From NCBI RefSeq assembly GCF_030123065.1, contig NZ_CP126093.1:2980001-3044000 (forward strand): a stretch of 64,000 bases of DNA, in the 5' to 3' direction. A model generated the notes under the pieces. That model had not been told where the DNA came from. It saw only the letters and a list, made by a program, of their open reading frames with translations, and did no database searches. Positions 16,454-24,614 of the stretch are shown one piece after another. The translations under genes and the position numbers were made by a program. Origin of the DNA: Neobacillus sp. DY30 (GTDB lineage: Bacteria > Bacillota > Bacilli > Bacillales > Cytobacillaceae). How positions within the stretch are numbered: position 1 is the first letter of the stretch; the number at the start of each line of letters is the position of its first letter.

Positions 16454-19168
16454 ATGTTGAAAAATAAAGGAAAAAGTATGTTGAGTTATTTATTGAGTTC
16501 TGCCATTGTTATCGGCGGTATTGGGCAAACAGTGGCGGCCGAGGGTACTAACGATGCTAATCAAGGACAACAAAAGATATCTAGTGAGGAAAATGTAAAA
16601 CAGTGGTTAAGTGAATATGAATTCTATGAGGATACCAGAGATGGATTAATCTATGACAAGGTTGCAATAAATGAATTAAAGCGTTTCGTAACAGTCATAA
16701 AAGAAAAGAATGCTAAGTTAGATGCAAATACACTAGATAATCTGAAGGTGGAATTGGTTAAGAACGGTGACTTAAAGCAAACAGAGATGAATGAACTTGA
16801 AATGTTTGAACAATTGATTAATCAATATGAACAAGCCGTTCAAGGAGAGTATATAAAAGAGGTGGCTCTTAAAAGTGACCTGCTCTTGGATATCAAACAT
16901 AAGTTAACCATCTATCTATGGGGCTATGCAACAAATAACGATTTTAATGAACCAACGGAAGTATTACTAGCTGATATACTCTTTAATTTTTATTTATCGG
17001 GTAAAATTGTCAATAAAAATGCGATCGGTATCTTAAAAGATATCTCAGATCAATTGAATCAGAATGGAAATAAAATAAATGCTCATTTGAATAACGCTGT
17101 GAAAATGACTGAAAAAGCTAATGAGTTTCTTGATAAAGATCTAGGTATCCCTGCAGCAAAGTCCTATGAAAATGCATACAAACAAGTATTACACGGACTT
17201 GAAAAAGCAGGCTATACATTAAACACAGAATTCTTTGAATCTACTACTGACACGGACGGTGACACGATAACAGATGGAATAGAATTCCAAGAGGGAATGA
17301 ATCCATATAAAAAGGATACAGATGGAGATGGATTAGAGGACAATATTGAATATGAGATAAAATCAACTATTTCCCCAACAAAATCTGATACTGATCAAAA
17401 TGGCATCAGTGATGCAGATGAAGATAGTGATGGAGACGGTCTGAAAAATATAGATGAGCAGGTTCATAAAACAACTTTGATTAAGAAAGATTCCGACCAA
17501 GATGGTTTAACAGACGGGTTTGAAGTACAACAGTTTGATTCAGTACCTATTAAGGATGATTCAGATAGCGATGGATTAAGTGATGGAGATGAATTGGCTT
17601 TAAAGACCAATCCGAATGCTGCAGACAGTGATAATGACGGGGTCACGGATTCACAAGAACTCCACAAACAAACGATTCGTCAATCCTTTCATCAGCCGGA
17701 AATATCAGAGATTACTAGTGTAGAAGTTAGTTTTAATGCAACGAATAATGTGAATAAAACGACTAGAATTACAACAAACAAAGGCAATATGAAAACAGCT
17801 AATTTATACGGTCTCATTGGTGCTCCTGTAAGGATCAATACTCAATCAGAATTTGATAAAGCAAGCATTATCTTTACTTATGATGAAGCACAGCTTGGGG
17901 ACACATCGGAACAAGATTTAGGCGTCATTTGGTATAATGATGAGAAGGTAATGTTTGAAAGCCTTACCTCTGTGTTAGATACGAGTAAGAATACAATCAG
18001 TATAGAAACTACTCAGCTTAGTGAATATATGATTGTTGATAAGAAAAAATGGCTGGAGCTTTGGAATAAGGAAACCGTCTCCTCCAATAAGCTTGATGTT
18101 AATAGAGATGATCCAGGTGATGGAGAGCTAGATTCAGATGGGGATGGCTTATCCGATACTTATGAAATAGAAGGAATGAAAACACCATACGGAATCATCT
18201 ACACGAATCCTGGCATGAAAGATACTGACGGAGATGGTTTATCCGATGGGCAAGAAATGGGTCCACTCAGAACATTCACGTTTGAATTTTTTGGCATTAC
18301 GATTCATTTTGAAGGATTCTTTCCAACCAGTTTACCTGACCAAAAAGATAGTGATGGAGATGGAATTTTTGATAATGAGGATCCAAGACCATTGACCTCT
18401 GATTTATCCAATTTAGTTATATTTCAATCAGATAGACCCGAAGGTTATGATGAAAATGGAAATGTAGCGAATGATATGAAAACAGATGATTTTACAGGAG
18501 ATGAAATGACGGACATTAGCTGGATGTTCCATCTTCAATTACTTGAATCACATTTCCCAGGTATACTATTTGATGAGTTCGAGATGATGTCAACAGACTT
18601 ATTTTCTACGGGTGAAATGGAAGATGTGATCTTAGATATGATTGATCATTTTGAGGAGGGAACGGGTTCAGATTATAGTAATCAGACTTTAACAAAAAAA
18701 GCTAGTGAGCATGAAACAACAAAAGCCTATGTTGAATTTGTTAAAAATGCTTTAGTTGATGAGCTAAAGAAAAATGGAGGCAATTTGGCAACACTTCGGT
18801 TTGATAAAAGTACAAAAGCAACGAATAATTTTTATCAAAATATACAGGATAATGCTTCTTACCCAACGTTTAGCAGCTGGGATGATAGAATAGGCGGACT
18901 TACCATTACTGTAAATGATACGTGGGGGAATACGATATCGGTAAAAGATTTTTCAGTAGAGAACAATCACTTTAAAGGTGTCATGCATGTTCGTTTATAT
19001 GATCACTTTGGGTTAGACAAGCCAGATGTGGAGAAAATGTATGTTAACTTAGCAGGATTTCGTGCTTGGTTTGTCTTACAGCATTATAATGAATATGATG
19101 GAGAATATAAACCCTTTGTTAGTTTAATGGAAATGGATATACCATTCGAGGGGGAATTGAGCAATTAA
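16454..19168 (+). CDS. Large secreted protein with thrombospondin type 3-like calcium repeats
   Basis: 904 residues from ATG 16454 (AAAGGAGATTAC just upstream). A signal peptide (MLKNKGKSMLSYLLSSAIVI, cleavage after VAA) sends it out of the cell. Residues about 25-260 are helical. From about residue 265 to 400, repeats of the form DTDGDxxxDGxE, DSDxDGLSDGDE and DSDNDGVTDSQE form a run of Asp-rich calcium-binding motifs of the TSP3/EF-hand-like kind. A beta-rich part follows, then a second group of such repeats at about 560-650 (DSDGDGLSDTYE, DTDGDGLSDGQE, DSDGDGIFDNED). The C-terminal 250 residues are unrecognised. Similar repeats occur in clostridial and Bacillus exoproteins. The next gene, a lipoprotein, begins two bases after the stop. 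Confidence 0.85.
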   Translation: MLKNKGKSMLSYLLSSAIVIGGIGQTVAAEGTNDANQGQQKISSEENVKQWLSEYEFYEDTRDGLIYDKVAINELKRFVTVIKEKNAKLDANTLDNLKVELVKNGDLKQTEMNELEMFEQLINQYEQAVQGEYIKEVALKSDLLLDIKHKLTIYLWGYATNNDFNEPTEVLLADILFNFYLSGKIVNKNAIGILKDISDQLNQNGNKINAHLNNAVKMTEKANEFLDKDLGIPAAKSYENAYKQVLHGLEKAGYTLNTEFFESTTDTDGDTITDGIEFQEGMNPYKKDTDGDGLEDNIEYEIKSTISPTKSDTDQNGISDADEDSDGDGLKNIDEQVHKTTLIKKDSDQDGLTDGFEVQQFDSVPIKDDSDSDGLSDGDELALKTNPNAADSDNDGVTDSQELHKQTIRQSFHQPEISEITSVEVSFNATNNVNKTTRITTNKGNMKTANLYGLIGAPVRINTQSEFDKASIIFTYDEAQLGDTSEQDLGVIWYNDEKVMFESLTSVLDTSKNTISIETTQLSEYMIVDKKKWLELWNKETVSSNKLDVNRDDPGDGELDSDGDGLSDTYEIEGMKTPYGIIYTNPGMKDTDGDGLSDGQEMGPLRTFTFEFFGITIHFEGFFPTSLPDQKDSDGDGIFDNEDPRPLTSDLSNLVIFQSDRPEGYDENGNVANDMKTDDFTGDEMTDISWMFHLQLLESHFPGILFDEFEMMSTDLFSTGEMEDVILDMIDHFEEGTGSDYSNQTLTKKASEHETTKAYVEFVKNALVDELKKNGGNLATLRFDKSTKATNNFYQNIQDNASYPTFSSWDDRIGGLTITVNDTWGNTISVKDFSVENNHFKGVMHVRLYDHFGLDKPDVEKMYVNLAGFRAWFVLQHYNEYDGEYKPFVSLMEMDIPFEGELSN

Positions 19169-19169
19169 A

Positions 19170-19682
19170 GTGAAATTAAAAATACTAGTTTTGATGATTG
19201 GTACATTCTTCATTTCATTCTACATAATTGGATGTACAAAGAATGAGGAATCAAGCGGGGAAACAAAGATTTTCGAAATTGCCAATACAGAACAGGTCGT
19301 TGGTAATAAGGATGAAGAAGTGGTGACTCTTAGAAAGCATTACATGATTCTGAATCCACCAAAAGATTTAAAAGAATTGAAAGAATTAGTTGAAAAATAC
19401 AATAAGAATCATCCAGTTGAAGGTGATATGAACGTAATAGAAGGAAAAAATAGGATTTTTTATATGTCCTTCTATAGGGAAAGTGACGATTTGCCAAGAG
19501 ACTGGCAGCCTGATGAAAGTTACATGAATACGGATCGGATGGAACATCATAAACATGATCTCATTGCATCGATCATTTGGTCAGATGTTGAACCACAAAA
19601 AGAATACAATGTTTATGATAAAAGTAAGGAAGGTAAGGTCCTGAAGCGGATGCATTTTATTGAGGATAAGCTTGTTGAATGA
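19170..19682 (+). CDS. Putative lipoprotein paired with the calcium-repeat exoprotein
   Basis: 170 residues starting at GTG 19170, directly after the stop of the upstream gene, with GGGGGAATTGAG as probable ribosome binding site inside the upstream coding end. The N-terminus ILVLMIGTFFISFYIIGC has a hydrophobic core and lipobox-like IIGC, so the mature protein is likely membrane-anchored outside the cell. The remainder (LNPPKDLKELKELVEKYNKN, then RIFYMSFYRESDDLPRDW) is not a family I know, though many Bacillus operons contain similar small lipoproteins. Tight spacing suggests a role with the exoprotein, for example retention or immunity; that is inference. Confidence 0.7.
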   Translation: MKLKILVLMIGTFFISFYIIGCTKNEESSGETKIFEIANTEQVVGNKDEEVVTLRKHYMILNPPKDLKELKELVEKYNKNHPVEGDMNVIEGKNRIFYMSFYRESDDLPRDWQPDESYMNTDRMEHHKHDLIASIIWSDVEPQKEYNVYDKSKEGKVLKRMHFIEDKLVE

Positions 19683-20115
19683 TACACTATCCATAGACTA
19701 ACATATAAAACAGAGGTGCTAAACACAGACCACCGGTACATTTGTACGTTATATAGGACATACAATAAAATGAGAATATGCCATAATAACAAGTGTTTTC
19801 TACTTCGGTAGAAGGCGCTTTTTTTTCATTAATAATTCGTTATCGTACCAGAAGGCGCTGCTGTTTTATATACGTTGTTTGAATACGGGATAACCGTTAC
19901 CGTTTACATAGCCCCTGAAATAATCGGTAAGTTCTATCGGTTGAATAATAAGAGTGTGTTTCGGTTACACAAATTAGAATGACTTTATCAATTTTAAGAT
20001 AAATTAATAATTATCATTATACAGGCTTCAGATAAAAAGTAACCCCGAATGCCCTCATTATATTAATGTTGTTATTCGGGGTAAATACATTTTCAGAGTT
20101 AAATTAGGAGGCTAA
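19683..20115. other. Intergenic region with two hairpins
   Basis: No gene seen. A terminator lies at 19791-19826 and a 9-bp hairpin at 20042-20082 (ACCCCGAAT with ATTCGGGGT) without a T-run. The element GAAGGCGCT occurs in the terminator and again 40 bp later. The rest is AT-rich. Confidence 0.5.
19791..19826 (+). terminator. Factor-independent terminator
   Basis: AAGTGTTTTCTAC and GTAGAAGGCGCTT form a stem closed by a TTCG tetraloop and followed by eight T. It ends the exoprotein-lipoprotein pair. Confidence 0.8.
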
Positions 20116-20460
20116 ACCAAATGGGGAAAACGTTACGCAAAGTATTGGGTTGCGGTGAATGAACAAGATGAAGTGGTAGGTGGTGTGGGTATTGCACCAT
20201 TTGGTCAGAAGACTGGGATTTGCGAGTTGCAAAAGCTATATATTACTCCCAAAGCCCAAGGTATGGGGTTGTCAAAGGAATTGATGAAAGCAGCACTCGA
20301 CTTCGCCAAGGAACACTATACATACTGTTACCTAGAAACAATGAAGAAACTCCAAAAAGCAAATCTCCTGTACAGTAAATTAGGTTTCCAACAACTTGAT
20401 AAACCGATAGAGGGTTCAGAACATAATGTTATGGATGCCTGGTATTTAAAGAAATTATGA
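20116..20460 (+). pseudogene. GNAT acetyltransferase, 5'-truncated
   Basis: The frame ending at 20460 reads back through GKRYAKYWVAVNEQDEVVGG, VGIAPFGQKTGICELQKLYI and PKAQGMGLSKELMKAALDFA to TNLYSKLGF-like LLYSKLGFQQLD. This is the C-terminal two thirds of a GNAT N-acetyltransferase with the acetyl-CoA loop (Q/R-x-x-G-x-G/A) as PKAQGMGLS. About 40 N-terminal residues are missing. AGGAGG at 20107 precedes ATG 20121, but that ATG is in another frame and soon stops; only GTG 20155 could start the remaining frame, without a ribosome binding site. Hence I call it a truncated gene. Confidence 0.65.
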
Positions 20461-20586
20461 TAAAGGCATGCTATCAAGAAATATGACTATTAGTAAAAGG
20501 CAGCGGAGTATCAAAATAGGTGATTTTATTTTGGAATAGCAGGGTTATTATGGCGTAATGATAAAGGTAGAAAGGGGAATTGGAAT

Positions 20587-22314
20587 ATGAATAGAAAGAG
20601 AGCTTCTCGAAATAAGCTACGAATTTTTACGATTCTACTTTTAATGTTAGCCGTAATCATTGGAGTTTATTATGCAATCAAAGAAAATGATAGCGAACAG
20701 ACGCCAGTTAAAGAAAGCCCAAATATAACAAAGCCATCCGATAGCATAGTGGATTCAAATCTTGAGAAATTAGTAGAAGAAACATTTACCTTATCGAAGG
20801 TAGGTAAGGTTCCGAACATTCCCTTTGTTTCCGGTAAAACAGAATGGAAGGAAGTAACCAAAGAATGGGGAAAAGCAGACCATATTTCGGAAACTGCTAA
20901 AGGCAGGTATGAGGAATATGAAAGTCATCATTCTACAATCGGCTATGTGGATCAGACTGTAAATGATATACGATCTAATGATTCTGAACTTCAAAATATT
21001 TCTTTAAATGATATTCAGAAAACGGGTGGAGAACCCGATGACATTCGATACTATAAAGATTCAACGCATGACCAAATGATACTTGTTTATCATGGAACCA
21101 CTTCTACTGAATTATTATGGGTTTTACCAGTAAAAACAGAACAAGAGCCCAATCCTAAAGTTGACCATATTTCACTCTATACACCGCTTGAAAAAATACC
21201 AAATCAACAAGAAAACCCAACCATTTCAGAAGTACTTTCTAATATGAGCTTAGAAGATAAAATAGGGCAGATGATTCTTGCTGGAATTTCCGGGACCACT
21301 TTGGATACAAACGCAAAAAATTTAATAAGCCAATTCCATGTTGGGGGAATTATTTTTTACAAAAATAATTTTGAAACTCCGGAACAAACCGTTCAACTTG
21401 TGAATCAACTGAAGGCTGGAAATAGCTCGAACCTACCGCTTTTTTTAAGCGTTGACCAAGAAGGAGGAAAAGTAACAAGATTGCCAGGAGGTCTTGTAAA
21501 CTTTCCTCCAAATAATCAGATTGGAGAGGTAAATGATTCTGAGTTTTCTTATAAAGTCGGATCACTTTTAGGCTATGAATTAAAAGAATTTGGATTAAAT
21601 CTCAATTTTGCACCAGTACTTGATATTAACAGCAATCCAAATAACCCTGTTATTGGGGTTCGATCATTTGGGAACCATTCGGAAATTGTAAGTACACTTG
21701 GCATTCAAACGATGAAAGGGATTCAGTCGCAAAATATCATCCCTACAATCAAGCATTTTCCTGGACATGGAGATACATCGGTTGATTCTCATCTGGAACT
21801 CCCAATTGTAAATAAAAGCCTTAAGGAACTGAAAGAACTAGAGTTAATTCCGTTTAAACGTGCGATTGATGACGGAGCAGATGTTGTGATGGTCGCACAT
21901 ATCTTATTGCCTGAATTAGATAAAATCAATCCAGCGTCCATGTCAAAAGCTGTTATGACGGACATTCTTAGAAAACAACTTAATTTCACAGGAGTAATCA
22001 TAACGGACGATATGACAATGGGAGCCATAATAGAACATTTTGATATTGGCAAAGCAGCGGTAGAATCAGTAAAGGCAGGAAGCGATATTATTTTAATAGG
22101 ACATGACTATAATAATGTTGTAAAGATTACTTCCTATTTAAAAACGGCTGTTGAAAATGGTGAAATTTCCGAACAAAGATTAAATGAAAGTGTAGAAAGA
22201 ATTATTCAACTAAAAAGGAAATATAGCTTGAACGATAATAAAGTAGAAAATCCTAACATCAATGAAATCAATCAATCCATCAATAGTCTTCTGAATCATT
22301 ATTTACATGAATGA
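20587..22314 (+). CDS. Membrane-anchored GH3 beta-N-acetylhexosaminidase with N-terminal DUF4309-like domain
   Basis: 575 residues. An N-terminal signal anchor (ILLLMLAVIIGVYYAI) puts the enzyme outside the membrane. Residues about 55-195 look like the DUF4309/YjgB domain: GKVPNIPFVSGKTEWKEVTK, EWGKADH, YEEYESHHSTIGYV, ISLNDIQKTGGEPDDIRYY and LLWVLPV. Residues about 210-545 are a glycoside hydrolase family 3 NagZ-type domain with LSVDQEGGKVTRLPGG, FAPVLDINSNPNNPVIGVRS, the His-Asp loop KHFPGHGDTSVDSH and nucleophile-region ITDDMTMGAI. It should release N-acetylglucosamine from cell-wall fragments. Monocistronic; terminator at 22354-22385. The domain combination is unusual. Confidence 0.88.
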   Translation: MNRKRASRNKLRIFTILLLMLAVIIGVYYAIKENDSEQTPVKESPNITKPSDSIVDSNLEKLVEETFTLSKVGKVPNIPFVSGKTEWKEVTKEWGKADHISETAKGRYEEYESHHSTIGYVDQTVNDIRSNDSELQNISLNDIQKTGGEPDDIRYYKDSTHDQMILVYHGTTSTELLWVLPVKTEQEPNPKVDHISLYTPLEKIPNQQENPTISEVLSNMSLEDKIGQMILAGISGTTLDTNAKNLISQFHVGGIIFYKNNFETPEQTVQLVNQLKAGNSSNLPLFLSVDQEGGKVTRLPGGLVNFPPNNQIGEVNDSEFSYKVGSLLGYELKEFGLNLNFAPVLDINSNPNNPVIGVRSFGNHSEIVSTLGIQTMKGIQSQNIIPTIKHFPGHGDTSVDSHLELPIVNKSLKELKELELIPFKRAIDDGADVVMVAHILLPELDKINPASMSKAVMTDILRKQLNFTGVIITDDMTMGAIIEHFDIGKAAVESVKAGSDIILIGHDYNNVVKITSYLKTAVENGEISEQRLNESVERIIQLKRKYSLNDNKVENPNINEINQSINSLLNHYLHE

Positions 22315-22624
22315 TTCAAATATCTTTGTTGTAGGTTAAAAGTTTAAATGTAAAGCCTAGTTTATTTGGACTAGGCTATTTTTTATTATGGAAAAATCAA
22401 AACATACAACAATCTATATTAAAAGAAGTAAAAAAAAAGCCATTTCAAAGATGAAACGGCTTAATGGAGTTGATGGACTTTAATCTTATGCTAAATAGAC
22501 TATGCAATTACATTTAGCAAAGCTGGAAAATGGAAAAAGAGAAAAAGAAAGAAGAAGTTATAGTATAAACGGAATTATTATCTGTAAAGACTATCTTCAT
22601 AAACTTATGAAGGGGTTTTTGAAC
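22315..22624. other. Intergenic region with terminator and a hairpin
   Basis: About 310 bp. Terminator at 22354-22385, and a second hairpin at about 22438-22464 (AGCCATTTCA with TGAAACGGCT). No other feature is evident. Confidence 0.45.
22354..22385 (+). terminator. Factor-independent terminator
   Basis: AGCCTAG (22354-22360) pairs with CTAGGCT (22371-22377), followed by ATTTTTTATT. It ends the GH3 gene. Confidence 0.8.
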
Positions 22625-22798
22625 ATGCTTAAATGGGATTTATTAAACGAAATAATTGAAAGAATACCAACAATGTCTGATGAAGAATTAATTGCGTGGA
22701 GTGAAGATTGTTCCAAAGAATTAGAAAGAAGAAAAATGGTAAAGAAGCAAAAACTCATTAAAGCAAAAAAGGAAAACAGAATCAAACGAATTAAATAA
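22625..22798 (+). CDS. Small basic hypothetical protein
   Basis: 57 residues from ATG 22625 (GAAGGGG nine bases upstream): MLKWDLLNEIIERIPTMSDE, then ELIAWSEDCSKELERRKM and a very lysine-rich tail (VKKQKLIKAKKENRIKRIK). It is a helical acidic region followed by a basic tail. The frame is open upstream to 22502, but that extension is low-complexity basic sequence without a good ribosome binding site. I do not recognise it; it may be a real small gene. Confidence 0.35.
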   Translation: MLKWDLLNEIIERIPTMSDEELIAWSEDCSKELERRKMVKKQKLIKAKKENRIKRIK

Positions 22799-22830
22799 AA
22801 ATACCGAATACCGCAGGTACCAATACCGGA

Positions 22831-22917
22831 GGGACGGTTCTCATGGTTCAAAAGTAGAACACAAGGACAAAAGGTCGGTTTTTAGGGCTCAAAAGGAAAT
22901 AATAGCCGAACCGTCCC
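22831..22917. repeat. Long-loop inverted repeat
   Basis: GGGACGGTTC (22831-22840) and GAACCGTCCC (22908-22917) are perfect 10-bp inverted repeats around a 67-base interior. No gene lies inside. Such GGGACGGTTC ends are seen around small non-coding elements in Bacillaceae, so a miniature element is possible (inference). Confidence 0.5.
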
Positions 22918-22926
22918 ATCGTCTTC

Positions 22927-22972
22927 TTACAAAAAACACTCACAAAATGTTGAATGGCAATGTTTGTGAGTG
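22927..22972 (-). terminator. Minus-strand terminator of the nucleotidyltransferase gene
   Basis: CACTCACAAA (22937-22946) pairs with TTTGTGAGTG (22963-22972). Read on the minus strand the stem is followed by TTTTTTG, so it terminates the gene at 23023-23595. Confidence 0.75.
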
Positions 22973-23022
22973 TGAACTTTCAACTAAGTAATAAACAAAG
23001 AGTCCGGTAATAAAATATAAAA

Positions 23023-23595
23023 TCAGTGTGTCAAAAGATGGACTTTAATCTTTGGCCAAATAGTTTTCCAATTCTTTTTTATTATTCGCTCGTTGTAAAT
23101 GGCAGCTAGTTCTTTTGTTTCAGTAAAATAGGGAGTCGGTTTTACCTCTAAATGGATGACATCCTCTAATCCCAAAGGAGCAGTAAGAACTAAATGATTC
23201 TCCTTGTCGAGTTTCACTCCTAGAGCTGTCGCAGTTTCTGGAAACCTTGAAATAGCATCCTTAGAAGAAGTATAGGGAGGAAGATTATTAATAATGTGCA
23301 TTCTCGCTTGATTTTTCACGGACCAAGGGATATTTGGCATCATGCTATCGAGCTTATTCTCTAGTTCTTTTTCAAAATGCTCATCCATGTTATTGGGATC
23401 AAAATAGATGACATCGACATCTGGGGTCGCCGTTCTTTCATTAAATCCGTGCAGGGTGTCCCAGATTTTTGAACGCACAAATCCTGCACAAATCCACCAG
23501 TCAGGTAAATTCAGTGTGCTTGCAACCTTAATAATCTCCATCATTTTTTCATCGCTTCGGATTAGTTTTATTACATCTTCTGAATTCTTTAACAT
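23023..23595 (-). CDS. DUF925-type nucleotidyltransferase family protein
   Basis: 190 residues; ATG 23595 with AAGGGGGT upstream on the minus strand. The patterns LPDWWICAGFVRSKIWDTLH, then TPDVDVIYFDPNN (the D-x-D acidic pair), and WSVKNQARMH (the family's WEVKNQARMH block) identify the small nucleotidyltransferase family formerly called DUF925. The later AAIYNERIIKKNWKTIWPKI is typical of its C-terminus. Biochemical role is not established. It stands alone, facing away from the GH3 gene, with a terminator at 22927-22972. Confidence 0.85.
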   Translation of the reverse strand: MLKNSEDVIKLIRSDEKMMEIIKVASTLNLPDWWICAGFVRSKIWDTLHGFNERTATPDVDVIYFDPNNMDEHFEKELENKLDSMMPNIPWSVKNQARMHIINNLPPYTSSKDAISRFPETATALGVKLDKENHLVLTAPLGLEDVIHLEVKPTPYFTETKELAAIYNERIIKKNWKTIWPKIKVHLLTH

Positions 23596-23615
23596 CTAAT
23601 TTACCCCCTTGCTCC

Positions 23616-23645
23616 AGAACGTATATTCCTATCCTAACACGTTCT
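23616..23645. promoter_or_regulatory. Inverted repeat upstream of the nucleotidyltransferase gene
   Basis: AGAACGT (23616-23622) and ACGTTCT (23639-23645) are perfect 7-bp arms 16 bp apart, 20-50 bp upstream of the start codon at 23595. The spacing of 23 bp centre to centre suits an operator on two helical turns. The binding protein is unknown. Confidence 0.3.
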
Positions 23646-24274
23646 AGTTTTTAAAAGGGGAATATTCCACTAAAAATTCCTATCATTCTATGAATTACAT
23701 ATCCCAAAAATCATTGCTTTTTACTTCAGGTTTCTAATTCCCTTAATGCCTTTAAAATTTCACTATGCTTCAGGTTGTAGATGCTCTATGGTGAATTTAA
23801 TAAAATTAAAAAAATTCCTTATGGAAACCAGTTGCTATCATTTTTATTGGCTATAAGGTGCCATGCTCGATGCCCAAATTTTTTAAATAGACTAATTACA
23901 AGAAAACACTAGGTAGTAAGAAACCTTGATTTATCAATACTTGAGTGTAAATCAAGATACTAGAAAAACAGGTGACAGCAAACTTCAAAACTGCTTGAGA
24001 CCTGCGTGCAAGGTCTGATGGGTTCGATTCCCACGCAGTCCCCGCCAGCCTTGATATTTAAGGGTTATTGAGGATTTTTAATGAAATTAGAAAAGGAGAA
24101 AATTGTTCGCGAAAAAGTGGAAATTTCTTCTTTGGTCACGCTTTGGTCACATTGATTTTTTGTCACTTCAATCTATTTAACGAGCTGCTTCTTTTTGTGA
24201 ATTTGGTGACAAGAAAATATGGTAGACAGCAAGAGTCTGTTAATGTAATATAAAGAAAATTATATACATATTTT
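23646..24274. other. Intergenic region with a tRNA/tmRNA-like 3' end
   Basis: No gene is supported. Besides the tRNA-like piece at 23991-24046 there is, at about 24135-24165, a direct repeat TTTGGTCAC and, close by, TTTGTCAC. The rest is AT-rich. The open frame at 24068-24253 has no ribosome binding site and no family resemblance. Confidence 0.45.
23991..24046 (+). other. T-arm and CCA end of a tRNA-like sequence, possible attachment site
   Basis: GGGTTCGATTCCC (24020-24032 region) is a perfect T-arm, followed by ACGCAGTCCCCGCCA, which ends in CCA like a mature tRNA or tmRNA end. Upstream, CTGCGTG can pair with CACGCAG around the T-arm, but no D-arm, anticodon arm or 5' acceptor strand is present, so this is not a complete tRNA. 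The 3' ends of tRNA and tmRNA genes are common integration sites; this may be an old attachment site. Confidence 0.45.
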
Positions 24275-24445
24275 AAACAGGTGTTATGCATGTAACAATG
24301 TATAGCTTAATAGGGAAGTTCGGTGAAAGTCCGACACGGTACCCGCCACTGTAATCCGGAGCGACTTGCACAATGTCACTGCTTTATTTTAAAGCGGGAA
24401 GACGCAAGGAGCATCGATGGTAAGTCAGGAGACCTGCCTGTTTAG
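24275..24445 (+). promoter_or_regulatory. Cobalamin riboswitch upstream of cbiMNQO
   Basis: The aptamer blocks are all visible: AAACAGGTG at the 5' closing stem, GGGAAGTTCGGTGAAAGTCC, the B12-box region CCCGCCACTGTAA, a peripheral stem with GGGAAGACGCAAGGAG, GTAAGTCAGGAGACCTGCCT and the closing GTTT. A terminator at 24541-24576 follows, so adenosylcobalamin should shut off the cobalt transporter. Confidence 0.95.
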
Positions 24446-24540
24446 AAAGTACGACGTGACCTACGGGATATAGGGATGTGTTTACGGAGACGGAAGTATG
24501 CTTTTTTATTAATAAAGCAGAACATACCAGTGTTTTTTGT

Positions 24541-24576
24541 GAGCATTTAAACCCACCAGGTTTAAATGCTCTTTTT
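24541..24576 (+). terminator. Riboswitch-controlled terminator before cbiM
   Basis: GAGCATTTAAACC (24541-24553) pairs perfectly with GGTTTAAATGCTC (24559-24571), followed by TTTTT. It forms the expression platform of the first cobalamin riboswitch. Confidence 0.88.
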
Positions 24577-24614
24577 AGTTTGGTCACTATTTATACGATG
24601 GAGGTAAGTTTAAA

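Noticed and set aside
20042..20082. Terminator at the 9-bp hairpin ACCCCGAAT/ATTCGGGGT
   Set aside because: The stem is good but no T-run follows on either strand and the loop is long, so termination is not supported.
23991..24046. Complete tRNA gene
   Set aside because: Only the T-arm and CCA end are present. No 5' acceptor strand, D-arm or anticodon arm could be found.
24068..24253. 61-codon frame next to the tRNA-like end
   Set aside because: No ribosome binding site, no family resemblance, and it overlaps the repeated TTTGGTCAC motifs; more likely non-coding.
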